This document shows, in pieces, positions 1 to 10,477 of a stretch of 64,000 bases of DNA (position 1 is the stretch's first letter; every line of letters starts with the position of its first letter). Both the position numbers and the translations under genes were made by a program. This DNA is from Burkholderia pyrrocinia (GTDB lineage: Bacteria; Pseudomonadota; Gammaproteobacteria; Burkholderiales; Burkholderiaceae). The stretch spans positions 1,612,001 through 1,676,000 of the forward strand of contig NZ_CP070977.1 of NCBI RefSeq assembly GCF_018417535.1. The letters run 5' to 3'. Under the pieces are notes generated by a model. The model searched no databases, had not been told where the DNA came from, and saw nothing but the letters and a program-made list of their open reading frames with translations.

Positions 1-510
<510 letters not shown>

Positions 511-658
511 GGTCTCCTCTCTCCTTGCGCGGCGTGGCCGGGCATCGGTATCGTTTGCGGGATACGCCCGCACGGCCGGTTCACGACGAATCCGCGGCGG
601 CCGGCACGATCGGCATCTGCCACATCGTCAGCATTCCGTAATGACGGCACGGCAACGT

Positions 659-2488
659 TCAGAACCACGCGTCGCGCATGTCGAGCGTCGTCGTGTCGAC
701 GCTCGACAGCAGATCGAGCTGCGCATCCACTTTCGGCAATTCCCAGCGGAAAAAATAACGGGCCGCCGCACGCTTGCCGTCGTGGAAATCGCCGCCGTGC
801 CCGTGCGCGGCGAGCGTCACGTCGAGCCACAGCCACGCGACGACGAGATGGCCGAACGCTTCCAGATAGACGCTCGCATTCGCAAGCCGCTGCTGCTGAT
901 CGCCGATCGCGCCCAACTGCTGCGTGACGTCGCATAGCCGCGTCCAGCGCTGCGCCAGCGCATCGGCCTGCTCGCGCGTGCCGGCTTCCAGCGCCCGCGC
1001 GCGTTCGACGGTCGCGCGGATGCGCGCGTCGAGCGCGCGCAGCAATGCGCCGTCGTCCTGCGCGACCTTGCGGCCCAGCAGGTCGAGCGCCTGGATCCCG
1101 TGCGTGCCTTCGTGAATCGGATTGAGACGATTGTCGCGATAGAGCCGCTCGACCGCGTAGTCGCGCGTGTAGCCGTAGCCGCCGTGCACCTGGATCGCGA
1201 GATCGTTCGCGGCGAGGCACCACTGCGACGGCCAGCTTTTCGCGATCGGCGTCAGGATGTCGAGCAGGCGCGTGGCATTGGCGCGCACCTGCGCATCTTC
1301 ATGCGCACACCCTTCGTCGACCAGCTTCGCGCAGTACAGGATCAGCGCGAGGCCACCTTCGACATAGGCCTTCTGCGCGAGCAACATGCGCCGCACGTCC
1401 GGATGCTCGACGATCGGCGCCTGCGGCGCGGCCGGATCCTTGCCCGCCGGCCCGAGCGGACGCCCCTGCGGCCGGTTGCGCGCATAGTCGAGCGCGTGCA
1501 GATAACCCGTGTAGCCGAGCGCCACCGCACCCGCGCCGACACCGATGCGCGCCTCGTTCATCATGTGGAACATGGATGCAAGGCCGTGGTTCGGCTTGCC
1601 GACCAGATAGCCGATCGCGCCCGCACGCCCTTGCGGACGATAGCGCGTGCCTTCGCCGAAATTCAGCAGGCAGTTGGTCGTGCCGCGATAACCCATCTTG
1701 TGGTTCAGGCCGGCGAGCACGACGTCGTTGCGTTCGCCGGCTGTGCCGCCGTCGGTTCCCGGCAGGTACTTCGGCACGATGAACAGCGAGATGCCGCGCG
1801 TGCCCGGCTGCAAGCGGCCGTGTTCGTCGGGGATCTTCGCGAGCACGAGGTGAACGATGTTCTCCGCCAGTTCGTGTTCGCCGCCGGAGATCCACATCTT
1901 GTTGCCGGTCAACCGGTAGCGCAGGCCCAGCGGCGAGTCGCGTTCGAAATCCGCGCGTGTCGCGATGTCGGACAGCGACGAGCCGGCTTGCGGCTCCGAC
2001 AGGCACATCGTGCCGAAGAAGCGCCCTTCCAGTTCCGGGCGCGCGAACGCGTCGATCTGTGCGGGGCTGCCGTGCGCGACGAGCAGGTTCGCGTTGGCAA
2101 CGGTCAGGAACGGATAGGCGGCCGTCGCGATGTTCGCGGCCTGGAAGAACAGGAACGATGCGGCTTCGACCAGCTTCGGCAGCCGCATGCCGCCGAGCGC
2201 TTCGTCATGGCCCGCGGCGATCAGCCCGGCATCCGCAAACGCTCGCACGGCCGGTTCGACTTCCGGGATCAGCGTCACGCGTTCGCCGTCGAACTGCGGC
2301 TCCTCGCGGTCGCCGCGCGCTGCGTGCGGCGCGAACAGGTCGGCCGCGATCCGCTCGCTGGTGTCGAGTACCGCATCGAAAGTCTCGCGGCTGTGCTCCG
2401 CATAACGCGGCAGCGCGACGAGCGCTTCGGCATCGAGCCAGTCGTACAACAGGAACGCGAGATCGCGCCGCGACATCAACAGGCTCAT
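659..2488 (-). CDS. acyl-CoA dehydrogenase, ~600-residue class with C-terminal extension
   Basis: 609 residues, the length of the large acyl-CoA dehydrogenases that carry an extra C-terminal helical domain (DmdC-like group). It is an FAD enzyme introducing a C2-C3 double bond into an acyl-CoA. Visible motifs are GTMCLSEPQAGSSLSD in the middle domain (FAD/substrate contacts), KMWISGGEHE, MMNEARIGVG, and IHEGTHGIQALD at about residue 460, whose Glu matches the catalytic base of the family. The ATG at 2488 has GGGAGG upstream at suitable spacing; an internal ATG four codons later is less well supported. Neighbours are an aldolase-like gene upstream and a quinone reductase downstream. The substrate is unknown; long or aromatic acyl-CoAs and sulfur-containing thioesters are all possible in this subclass. 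Confidence 0.93.
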   Translation of the reverse strand: MSLLMSRRDLAFLLYDWLDAEALVALPRYAEHSRETFDAVLDTSERIAADLFAPHAARGDREEPQFDGERVTLIPEVEPAVRAFADAGLIAAGHDEALGGMRLPKLVEAASFLFFQAANIATAAYPFLTVANANLLVAHGSPAQIDAFARPELEGRFFGTMCLSEPQAGSSLSDIATRADFERDSPLGLRYRLTGNKMWISGGEHELAENIVHLVLAKIPDEHGRLQPGTRGISLFIVPKYLPGTDGGTAGERNDVVLAGLNHKMGYRGTTNCLLNFGEGTRYRPQGRAGAIGYLVGKPNHGLASMFHMMNEARIGVGAGAVALGYTGYLHALDYARNRPQGRPLGPAGKDPAAPQAPIVEHPDVRRMLLAQKAYVEGGLALILYCAKLVDEGCAHEDAQVRANATRLLDILTPIAKSWPSQWCLAANDLAIQVHGGYGYTRDYAVERLYRDNRLNPIHEGTHGIQALDLLGRKVAQDDGALLRALDARIRATVERARALEAGTREQADALAQRWTRLCDVTQQLGAIGDQQQRLANASVYLEAFGHLVVAWLWLDVTLAAHGHGGDFHDGKRAAARYFFRWELPKVDAQLDLLSSVDTTTLDMRDAWF

Positions 2489-2597
2489 CGTGCTGCCTCC
2501 CGGGGTGCCGGCTTTGTCAGCCGAATGAAGGGGTCCGTGGTTGCGAGTGCTGGCAGGAATTTAGCACGGTCGTTCGCAAACAACAACGGCGGACGCG

Positions 2598-3365
2598 CTA
2601 CTCCGCGTACCCGGGATTACGCCGATCGAGGCGGCGCCGCAACCCGGGCCAGACGAGCGCGCCGGCGCCCATCCCTCTCGTGACCGCGGCGATCTGCTGC
2701 CTGATGCCGTCGAGAATCGGTTGCGCGATCGGCAGCAGCGCCGAGCCGCCGGACTGCGCGCGGACCTGGATCATGCACGCCGCTTCGAAGAAGTACATCG
2801 CGACGAATGCGTCGGCCGGCGTGGCGCCGACGGTCAGCAATCCGTGGTTGCGCAGCATCAGGTACGTGTTGCCGCCCAGGTCGCGCACGAGGCGGGATTT
2901 CTCGCCTTCGCTGAGCGCAATGCCCTCGTAGTCGTGATAACCGAGCGATGCCAGCACGCCGAGCGATTGCTGCGACAGCGGCAGCAAGCCCGCTGCCTGC
3001 GCCGACACGGCGACGCCGTTGATCGAATGCGTATGCATCACGCACAGCGCGTCGTCGCGTGCCGCATGCACCGCGCTATGAATGGTGAAGCCGGCCGGAT
3101 TGATCTCGTACGGCGACTCGGACACCTTGCGTCCGTCGAGATCGACCTTGACCAGCGACGACGCGGTGATCTCGTCGAACATCATTCCATACGGATTGAT
3201 CAGGAAATGGTGCTCCGGGCCGGGCACGCGCGCGGAAATGTGGGTGAACACGAGATCGTCCCAGCCGAACAGCGCGGTGAGTCGATAGGCCGCCGCCAGG
3301 TTGACTCGCACATCCCATTCGGCGGGAGAAACCGCCTGCTTCGGGCTGACATCGGATAAGGCCAC
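2598..3365 (-). CDS. class II aldolase/adducin family protein
   Basis: 255 residues matching the class II aldolase/adducin head fold. The metal-site signature is visible as MHTHSINGVAV (two His) and RNHGLLTVG (a further His), with an EI..AGFTIHSAVH segment between. Members include fuculose- and ribulose-phosphate aldolases, dehydratases and decarboxylases; many of this length are of unknown substrate. The start is GTG at 3365 with AAGGAG about eight bases upstream. It sits between the molybdenum hydroxylase pair upstream and the acyl-CoA dehydrogenase downstream on the same strand, suggesting a shared catabolic transcript, though gaps of 70-110 bp leave that open. Confidence 0.9.
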   Translation of the reverse strand: MALSDVSPKQAVSPAEWDVRVNLAAAYRLTALFGWDDLVFTHISARVPGPEHHFLINPYGMMFDEITASSLVKVDLDGRKVSESPYEINPAGFTIHSAVHAARDDALCVMHTHSINGVAVSAQAAGLLPLSQQSLGVLASLGYHDYEGIALSEGEKSRLVRDLGGNTYLMLRNHGLLTVGATPADAFVAMYFFEAACMIQVRAQSGGSALLPIAQPILDGIRQQIAAVTRGMGAGALVWPGLRRRLDRRNPGYAE

Positions 3366-3434
3366 GTCGACACTCCTTGTTCAAGGTTGGATGCGGGCCG
3401 GGCCGCACGATGCGGCCCGGCGTGGGGGATTGCG

Positions 3435-5759
3435 TCAACCCGCCTGCGGCTTCGCGAGCTGATCGGCGACAGGCAGGCTGCGGATGCGCGTGCCGGTCGC
3501 CGCGAAGATCGCGTTGGTCAGCGCCGGCGCGACGGGCGGCAGGCCCGGCTCGCCGACACCACCGAGCGGCGTCGCAAAGTCGTCCGGCGCGACGAGATGC
3601 ACGCGGATCTCGCGCGGCGCCTCGTTCATTCTCAGCACCTGGAAGCCGTTGAAGTTGCTCTGTTCCGGATGGCCATCCTTGAACGTGATCTCGCCGTGCA
3701 GCGCGATGCCGAGCCCCATCACTACCGCGCCCTCGAGCTGCGAGCGCACGCGCTCCGGATTGACCTGCGGCCCGCAGTCGATCGCGATGTCGACACGCGG
3801 CACCGAAATCCTGCCGTCCGCGCCGACCTGCACCTCGCACACGGCAGCCGTGTACGACACGAAGCTGCGATGCGCGGCGATCCCGAGCCCGTGCCCCTTC
3901 GGCAGCTTGCGGCCCCAGCCGGCTTCGCGCGCGACCGTCTCGACCACGCGCCGCAGCCGCCCGGCATCGACCGGATACAGCGCGGGATCCTCGCCGTAGT
4001 TCACGTTCTTCACCGTGATGTGCGGCTCGAAACGCCGTGCGGGCCCGATCAGCTCGAGCAGGAAATCCTTCGGGTCGCGGCCGGCCGCGTGCGCAAGCTC
4101 CGACACGAAGCTCTGGATCCCGAACGCGTGCGGGATGTTGTAGACCGAGCGGAACCAGCCGATCCGCGTGTGCGCTTCCACGGCCGGATTCTCGATCCGC
4201 ACGTTCGGAATCGCGAACGGCAGATCCGCGATCCCTTGCGCAAGCTCGCCCGGCTGCTCGTGCACGACGCCCGCCCTGAACGTCGACTGGATCGACGGCG
4301 CGACCGTGCGATGCTGCCACGCGACCACCTTCCCCGATGCATCGATCCCGCCGTCGAACGCTTCGAGCGACACCGCGTGGAAATAGTCGTGCGCAATGTC
4401 GTCCTCGCGCGTGAACGTCAGCTTGACCGGCGCACCGACCGCCTTCGACAGCAGCGCCGCCTCCACCACGTAGTCCGGTTTCGACTTGCGGCCGAACCCG
4501 CCGCCGAGCAGCGTCACGTTGACCGTCACGCGCTCCGTCGGCAGCCCGAGCGCTTTCGCGATCTCGTCGCGCGTGGTCTGCGGCGCCTGCGTGCAGGCCC
4601 ACACTTCGCAGCGGCCGTCGGCCACGCGCGCGACGGCCGCGGGCGGCTCCATCGTTGCATGCGCGAGATGCGGGATGTAGTACGTCGCACGCACGCGTTT
4701 CGCGGCGCCGGCAAGCGCCGCGGCCGCGTCGCCGTCGTTGCGGATCACGTCGCCCGGCTGCGCGGCGGCCGCTTCGAGCGTCTTGCGATACGCGGCCGAG
4801 TCGTAGCCCGCGTTGGGCCCATGCTTCCAGTCGATCTTCAGTTGCGCGCGCGCCTGGATGGCCGTCCACGTGTCGCGCGCGACGACGGCCACGCCGCCGA
4901 GCGGCTGGAAGCCGGACGGCAGCGGCGCCGACGCGAGCTGCACGACCCTGACGACGCCCGGCAGCTTCTCCGCGGTCGATGCGTCGACCGACGCCACCGT
5001 GTCGCCATAGGCCGGCGGTCGCGCGACGACCGCATACAGCATGCCGTCGAGCCGCGTGTCGATCCCGTAGTGCGCGCGGCCGCCGACGATGTCGCGTCCG
5101 TCGATCAGTGCGGTTTTGCCCTTGCCGATATAGCGAAATTCGGCCGGCGCTTTCAGCACCACGGCGGCAGGATCCGGCACCGGCAGCGCGGCCGCTTTCG
5201 CCGCGAGCTCGCCGAAGCCGAGCTTGCGCCCGCTCTTCGTGTCGACGACCTCGTGCACCGTCACCTTGACCTGCCGCGCGTCGACGCCCCACGCCGTCGC
5301 GGCAGCCTGCTCGAGCATCGTGCGCGCGGCCGCGCCCGCGCGGCGCAGCGCGGCGAAGCTCTGGCGCAGGCTGCGCGAGCCATCGGTGTTCTGGTTGCCA
5401 TAGCGCGGCTCGTCGCCGACTGCCTGCGCGACCTTCACGCGCGCCCAGTCCGCACCCAGCTCGTCGGCGACCACGAGCGCGACGCTCGTGCGCACGCCCT
5501 GCCCCATCTCGGAGCGGATGCAGGTCACGGTGACGGTACCGTCCGGTGCGATCGCAACGAACAGGTGCGGATCGTCGCGCAACCCGTGCGGCATCCCGGC
5601 GCCGCCATATTGCGGATTCGCGCTGACGGGCGGCTGCACCGGTACGGCCGCGCGCACGAGCGACGGCACGCCGAACGCGAGCAGCAGCCCGCCGGAGGCG
5701 AAGCCGAGCAGCAGCGCGCGGCGGCTTTCGTTGTGGACGGAGAGTTCAGGCGCGCTCAT
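3435..5759 (-). CDS. molybdopterin-binding large subunit of a xanthine dehydrogenase-family oxidoreductase (IorB-like)
   Basis: 774 residues from the ATG at 5759, chosen because that ATG overlaps the stop of the upstream iron-sulfur subunit by ATGA and starts a clear export signal. The N-terminus has a twin-arginine motif ([10 protein letters not shown]) followed by a hydrophobic stretch ending near SLVRAA, so it is probably exported by Tat with its cofactor and partner subunit. The body contains [23 protein letters not shown] and GGGFGRKSK typical of the molybdenum cytosine dinucleotide subunit, and GVGEPG at about residue 734 with the conserved active-site Glu. It hydroxylates aldehydes or N-heterocycles; isoquinoline 1-oxidoreductase beta subunit is the nearest named relative. 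No cytochrome c subunit follows, so the electron acceptor is not encoded here. Confidence 0.93.
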   Translation of the reverse strand: MSAPELSVHNESRRALLLGFASGGLLLAFGVPSLVRAAVPVQPPVSANPQYGGAGMPHGLRDDPHLFVAIAPDGTVTVTCIRSEMGQGVRTSVALVVADELGADWARVKVAQAVGDEPRYGNQNTDGSRSLRQSFAALRRAGAAARTMLEQAAATAWGVDARQVKVTVHEVVDTKSGRKLGFGELAAKAAALPVPDPAAVVLKAPAEFRYIGKGKTALIDGRDIVGGRAHYGIDTRLDGMLYAVVARPPAYGDTVASVDASTAEKLPGVVRVVQLASAPLPSGFQPLGGVAVVARDTWTAIQARAQLKIDWKHGPNAGYDSAAYRKTLEAAAAQPGDVIRNDGDAAAALAGAAKRVRATYYIPHLAHATMEPPAAVARVADGRCEVWACTQAPQTTRDEIAKALGLPTERVTVNVTLLGGGFGRKSKPDYVVEAALLSKAVGAPVKLTFTREDDIAHDYFHAVSLEAFDGGIDASGKVVAWQHRTVAPSIQSTFRAGVVHEQPGELAQGIADLPFAIPNVRIENPAVEAHTRIGWFRSVYNIPHAFGIQSFVSELAHAAGRDPKDFLLELIGPARRFEPHITVKNVNYGEDPALYPVDAGRLRRVVETVAREAGWGRKLPKGHGLGIAAHRSFVSYTAAVCEVQVGADGRISVPRVDIAIDCGPQVNPERVRSQLEGAVVMGLGIALHGEITFKDGHPEQSNFNGFQVLRMNEAPREIRVHLVAPDDFATPLGGVGEPGLPPVAPALTNAIFAATGTRIRSLPVADQLAKPQAG

Positions 5760-6217
5760 GCGGCACCTCCGCTGCGCACGGCCAGCCGGATCGCCGCGCG
5801 GATGCGCGTATAGGTGCCGCAGCGGCAGATGTTGCCGGACATCGCATCGTCGATGTCGGCGTCGGTCGGATGGGGATTCGTCTTCAGCAGCGACGCGGCC
5901 TGCATGATCTGCCCGGACTGGCAGTAGCCGCACTGTGCGACGTTCAGTTCCTGCCATGCCTGCTGCAGCGGGTGCGTCAGGTCCGTCGACAGTCCCTCGA
6001 TCGTCGTCACGCGTTTGCCGGAAGCAGCCGCGACGGGCGTGATGCACGAGCGGATCGCGACGCCGTCGAGATGCACCGTGCATGCGCCGCACAGCGCCAT
6101 GCCGCAGCCGAACTTGGTGCCGGTGTGGCCGAGGACATCGCGCAGATACCAGAGCAACGGCATGTCGGGATTGCCGTCGAAGTGCTGTTCGCTACCGTTG
6201 ACGGTCAGCGTGATCAT
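5756..6217 (-). CDS. (2Fe-2S) small subunit of the molybdenum hydroxylase (IorA-like)
   Basis: 153 residues, the usual length for the small subunit. The plant-type ferredoxin domain has Cys38, Cys43, Cys46 and Cys58; the C-terminal helical domain has the second cluster ligands CGYC (96, 99) and CRC (131, 133). It transfers electrons from the molybdenum centre of the large subunit to an external acceptor. It has no signal peptide of its own and is expected to be carried through the Tat pathway with the partner. The GAGGTGA before the ATG at 6217 is a strong ribosome-binding site. The stop overlaps the large-subunit start by 4 bp, indicating translational coupling. Confidence 0.95.
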   Translation of the reverse strand: MITLTVNGSEQHFDGNPDMPLLWYLRDVLGHTGTKFGCGMALCGACTVHLDGVAIRSCITPVAAASGKRVTTIEGLSTDLTHPLQQAWQELNVAQCGYCQSGQIMQAASLLKTNPHPTDADIDDAMSGNICRCGTYTRIRAAIRLAVRSGGAA

Positions 6218-6800
6218 CGTTCACCTCCTGGTTGCGACGCCCGCGTCGGACAGGCATCGGGTGGGGATTCGAACGGCGCGGCGCACATTCCGGACAACCA
6301 GGCGGGCGTGGCGCCGTGTCGTGAACCGTGCCGCGTGCGGACACGATCGGGCCGATGCCGCAAACGAGGCTGTCGTCCGGTTGCCTTCGCAACGTTTCAA
6401 TGACATCCCGGCCAACCGCTCGTCCGCATGGATCGCCGATCGCATTATCGAACCATTTTGGATTTGCCGTCGGATCGACGCGATTCGGGAGTTTTAGGCA
6501 ATCGGGGAAGGAAGTTCGGCCGGGAATGGAATGTTGCGACCGGCATGCTTGTCGGTGATGTCGCCGGCTGCTTTCGTTCCGGCTTGCGGGGTGTTGTGCG
6601 CGGCAACGCGCAACGGAATGACTCGGGGAAACGTACCGGCCCGACACGCATCGACGGCGCCTGGCCGGGCGTGTATTCGGCTTCGTCAGGTTGTCGAACG
6701 AAGCGGTCGCGCACATGCAGATGTCCGGCCGGCCTCGCGGCCGGACCGGATCCTTGCCCGACTGCACCGAGCGGTTCGGTGCGCTACCGCGCGGTCACGC
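6218..6800. other. intergenic region, no gene recognised
   Basis: About 580 bp between iorA-like and wecB. The open frames here are rich in Arg and read as shadows. A 9-bp inverted repeat, GTCCGGCCG at 6723-6731 and CGGCCGGAC at 6738-6746, lies just past the wecB stop on the transcribed side and may stabilise its 3' end; no T-tract follows it. The promoter of the iorA-like gene should lie at the left edge, but no convincing -35/-10 pair was found. Confidence 0.6.
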
Positions 6801-8018
6801 TCATGGCGATCGCAACGCCTGCAAGCCCAGCGTCAGCGCGTTGTACGGCATCTCCATGGCCCCCATCGAGAAGCTCGTCGTCTTCGCGGGCGCCCCCGGC
6901 GTACGCATCAGCGCGTGCACGATCCGCTCGCTCGCATGACCGTCGCCATACGGATTGCTCGCGCGCGACATTTCCTCGTACGCGCTCTCGCTGTCGAGCA
7001 ATCGCGACGCCTCCCACACGATCCGCTCCTGATCCGTGCCGACGAGCCGAGCGGTGCCGGCCTGGATCGCTTCGGGCCGCTCGGTCGTCTCGCGCGTGAC
7101 GAGCACCGGCTTGCCCAGCGCCGGCCCTTCTTCCTGAATGCCGCCCGAATCGGTGATGATGAAATGCGCGCGAGACATCAGGAATACGAACGACAGATAT
7201 TCCTGCGGCTCGATCAGGTAAATGTTCGGCACGCCACCGAGCCGCGCGCGCGCCGGCTCCCGCACGTTCGGATTCATGTGCAGCGGATAGACGAACTGCG
7301 CGTCGCGATAGCGGTTCGCGAGCGTGCACAGCGCGTCGCAGAAATGCTGGAACGGCTCGCCGAAGCTCTCGCGGCGATGGCCGGTGATCAGCACCATGCG
7401 CCGCGACGGTTCGAGAAACGGAAAATGTGCGGCGACCTTTTCCCTGAGCGCGGTCGTGCGGTCCAGCATCCGCTTGACCTCGTGCAGCGCATCGATCACG
7501 GTATTGCCGGTGAGCGAGACCGCCCCGCCCGGCACGCCCTCGCTGAGCAGGTTGTCGCGGGCTTGCCCGGTCGGTGCGAAATGCCATGACGACACCGCGT
7601 CGGTCACGCGGCGATTCAACTCCTCCGGCCACGGCGACCAGATGTCGCCGCTGCGTAAACCGGCCTCGACGTGCCCGACCGGCAGATAGCGATAGAACGC
7701 CGCGAGACTGACCGCGAGCGTCGTCGTCGTATCGCCGTGCACCAGCACGACGTCCGGACGCAATTCGTCGAAGACCACGCCGATCGCCTGAAGAATGCCG
7801 GTCGTCACGTCGGTCAGCGTCTGGCTTTGCCGCATCAGGTTGAGATCGTAGTCGGGCTTGATGTCGAACAGCGTCAACACCTGATCGAGCATTTCGCGAT
7901 GCTGCGCGGTCACGCATACCCTGGCGTCGACATCCGCGTGCGCCTTCAGCGCACGCACCAGCGGCGCCATCTTGATGGCCTCCGGCCGAGTCCCGAACAC
8001 AAGCAAGATCTTTTTCAT
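6801..8018 (-). CDS. wecB: UDP-N-acetylglucosamine 2-epimerase (non-hydrolysing)
   Basis: 405 residues, slightly longer than the usual ~375. It interconverts UDP-GlcNAc and UDP-ManNAc in the cytosol. Visible family signatures: [12 protein letters not shown] at the N-terminus (Arg10 region), VHGDTTTT at ~95, [10 protein letters not shown] and PEELNRR at ~120-135 (catalytic acids), [11 protein letters not shown] (catalytic His) and [11 protein letters not shown] (nucleotide binding). It is isolated on the minus strand at the left end of the polysaccharide locus, divergent from the exported glycosidase-like gene across a 1.3-kb gap. In E. coli the N4-glycan pathway built by NfrA/NfrB needs WecB, which makes its place beside nfrBA-like genes meaningful. 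The first 20 nt of the gene are identical to the first 20 nt of the deacetylase-like gene at 15238. Confidence 0.95.
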   Translation of the reverse strand: MKKILLVFGTRPEAIKMAPLVRALKAHADVDARVCVTAQHREMLDQVLTLFDIKPDYDLNLMRQSQTLTDVTTGILQAIGVVFDELRPDVVLVHGDTTTTLAVSLAAFYRYLPVGHVEAGLRSGDIWSPWPEELNRRVTDAVSSWHFAPTGQARDNLLSEGVPGGAVSLTGNTVIDALHEVKRMLDRTTALREKVAAHFPFLEPSRRMVLITGHRRESFGEPFQHFCDALCTLANRYRDAQFVYPLHMNPNVREPARARLGGVPNIYLIEPQEYLSFVFLMSRAHFIITDSGGIQEEGPALGKPVLVTRETTERPEAIQAGTARLVGTDQERIVWEASRLLDSESAYEEMSRASNPYGDGHASERIVHALMRTPGAPAKTTSFSMGAMEMPYNALTLGLQALRSP

Positions 8019-9340
8019 CGATATCCTCGATTAGCCGCTTTGCGTCGAGCGCCCCGCACATGGCGCAAAGCATGTATTCAGGCGGCACCTCCCGTACTCG
8101 TACGCGGTACACACGTCGATGTGTCGCGGGCGAGCGCGCCGTCCTGTCCGCGCGGTCTACGCCACGCGAATCGTCGTACTACCGGCGTCCCGATGCACTA
8201 CGCAGTCACGTCATGATTCGTTCCTCGCCGTGTCGAGCGTCACGCCTGTTCGTCACGTCACTTCCACTACAGCAATATTCAAACCAGCCGCCCTGCGACC
8301 GGGTCCGGTTCGCGCGACGCATGCGGTTCATATGCGGCGTGTTTAGGAATGTTTCACAACTGCTACGGGTGTCGCATCGCCGTACGAGCGCGATACGGAT
8401 AAACATCCGGCCATGCATGCGATCCATCCGACCACGTCATCCGACGAATGGCGGATTCATGTCGAGCGCCGATTACGAATCGGGCTTCACGCATCTTTCG
8501 AAACGCTTTACGACGCCTCGATTCGCACCTTTTGTCTGTGCAGCGAATGGTGCGCAATCGACTGCTGGCCACGGTCATGCATGAAGGATTCCCCCGACAC
8601 GCAGCGTCTTTCGCATCGTCCGAATCGAAGGGTGGGAAGTGTTTCGAATGTGTAACGCAAATCCGGCACGATGCGATTACATCGGAGTCCGGTCCATTCG
8701 GTACAAGTGGCAGGCGGAACTACCCTGCCTTCCCGGTGATACGGACGCAACGATCGACGGTGACGCACCGATAACGCAAAGCCGCGCCCGGCAAGGCGGC
8801 AGAGCTTCGGCAGACCAATCGCTCGCTGCATGGCGCGTGCGCGCCGCGACGCCGACGGCGCGCGGTCACGCCGCTTGCGCACAAGCTGATTCGTCGGTGA
8901 ATCAAAACACGCCGCCGCCACCCGGACCGCACGCGCACCCTGCCCCCCGCCCCTTGCTGCACGAGGCATCTCGACCGATGGCTCACACCTTGCTTATTCC
9001 AAGACAGGTGCGTCCCGAAGCACTCGCACGACAGCAGACAGACGGGGACGCCAAAGCAACGAAGCCGGGAGGCGAAGCGACGCGTCCGCGTGGGGCGAAC
9101 GACATCTGCCCCAGCGCGACGAGCGTGCCGCCGCTTCCCGTTGATATCCGCGCGAACCGCGGGCCGCCTTCAAGCGCTGATGCGACGAACCGGCTCGTGA
9201 GCACGAATAGCGGCACCAGCCTCAAGTTCACCCGCGCCAGGGTGCACTGAGCCAAAACGTCGACACGCTCGCCAGGCGCGACACGGCCAACGCCGCGCCC
9301 GGCGACGATAGAGAAGGACCACCGCGCAGGAGCCCCGATC
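8019..9340. other. long divergent intergenic region, no gene recognised
   Basis: A 1.3-kb gap between the divergent wecB and the exported glycosidase-like gene. The segment from about 8200 to 8720 is AT-richer than the surrounding DNA and full of short, low-quality frames on both strands; none has protein-like composition with a ribosome-binding site. The 184-residue minus-strand frame at 8983-9537 overlaps the signal peptide of the next gene and looks like a shadow. The region probably holds the promoters of both flanking genes, but I could not fix them. Confidence 0.5.
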
Positions 9341-10429
9341 ATGAACCGGCCCGCGCTTTTCCCGGCCGCGCACGCATGCGCGGCGGCCGCCACCCGGCTG
9401 TGCCGCCTGTGGCGCATCGCCTGCTGTGTGGCCGCGAGCGGCCTCGCGCTGCACGCGAGCGCCGCCGAACTCCAGCTCAACGGAATGTACCAACGCCCCG
9501 ACGGCGCGATCACCGTGCGCCTGAACGGCGCCGGCATCGATCCTTATTTCGCGGCGAAGGCGCTGCTCGCAGCCGCCGATGCGCAACTCGACGCGCATCA
9601 GGCCGCTCTTGCGTGGATCGCCTGGCTGTTGCCGCGCCAGCGTCCGGACGGCAGCTTCGATCGCTACTGTGTGAAGAACGGCCAGTACAACGCATGCGTC
9701 GAGGCGGACGCCGTCGACGCGATGATGGCGACCTGGATCGAACTGCTCGCCCGCTTCGCACCACCCGACGGCATGCCCGCAGCATGGGAGCTCAGCCTGA
9801 ACCGCGCAGGCGCGCATCTGGACACCCTGCTCGACAAGCCCGCTGGCGTCTATCAGGTCTCGTCGTCGCAGCACGTCGCGTTGCTGATGGACAACGTCGA
9901 GGTGCACAGCGCGTTCCAGGCGCTCGCCGCTTACTACGTCCGGCGCGCCGACTACACGCACGCGGGCCCGTGGAGCCAGCGCGCCGACCGGCTCGCGTCG
10001 GCAATCCTGAAGGTGTTCTGGCGCGGTGCGCAATCCGGCTTTCGCGCCAGCACGCAGCAGGTCAGCGATACGAGCTTTTATCCGGCGAAAATCGCGCAAA
10101 TCTTCCCGCTCCTGTCCGGCATTCAGGTACCCGAAAAATCCAGCGAGACGATCTACGCGCAGTGGATGCAGAAATACGGCAAGACCTGGCAGCAACTCGC
10201 CGGCAGTGATTATCCGTGGGGCTTGATCGCGCTGGTCGCTTACAAGATGAACGACTGGAGCACGGTCACCTGCTGGCATGCGCGATCCGGCCCGTACCGC
10301 CACGGCCCACACTGGAACGTACTGGAGGAGTCGCTTTATCTGGCATTCGAAAGCCGGATGGCTGCCCCCGTCGCGCCCGCTCAATGCGGATTCACGACGG
10401 CTGCGGCAACGGCAACCGCGTTGCGATGA
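9341..10429 (+). CDS. exported (alpha/alpha)-barrel glycosidase-like protein
   Basis: 362 residues with a long N-terminal signal peptide (positively charged start, hydrophobic CCVAASGLALHASAA ending near residue 42). The mature part is mainly helical with a Trp/Asp/Glu-rich pattern (AWIAWLLPRQRPDGSFDRY, then VEADAVDAMMATWIELL, DNVEVHSAFQAL, SDYPWGLIALV) like six-hairpin glycosidases or lyases, but I cannot name a family. It would act in the periplasm or outside. AGGAG lies eight bases before the ATG. It reads into the glmS-like gene 48 bp downstream and is likely co-transcribed with it. By context it may trim or release the polysaccharide made by the nfrBA-like machinery. Confidence 0.75.
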   Translation: MNRPALFPAAHACAAAATRLCRLWRIACCVAASGLALHASAAELQLNGMYQRPDGAITVRLNGAGIDPYFAAKALLAAADAQLDAHQAALAWIAWLLPRQRPDGSFDRYCVKNGQYNACVEADAVDAMMATWIELLARFAPPDGMPAAWELSLNRAGAHLDTLLDKPAGVYQVSSSQHVALLMDNVEVHSAFQALAAYYVRRADYTHAGPWSQRADRLASAILKVFWRGAQSGFRASTQQVSDTSFYPAKIAQIFPLLSGIQVPEKSSETIYAQWMQKYGKTWQQLAGSDYPWGLIALVAYKMNDWSTVTCWHARSGPYRHGPHWNVLEESLYLAFESRMAAPVAPAQCGFTTAAATATALR

Positions 10430-10477
10430 CACAAGGTGCGCGCGGTCCATGATGATTGAATGGAAAGGAGACGTGTC

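Noticed and set aside
3387..5813. 808-residue open frame on the plus strand opposite the molybdenum hydroxylase
   Set aside because: Arg/His-rich shadow of a high-GC gene with clear domains on the other strand; no ribosome-binding site and no known domain.
8983..9537. 184-residue minus-strand frame over the start of the exported glycosidase-like gene
   Set aside because: Overlaps a well-supported signal peptide and ribosome-binding site; no domain.
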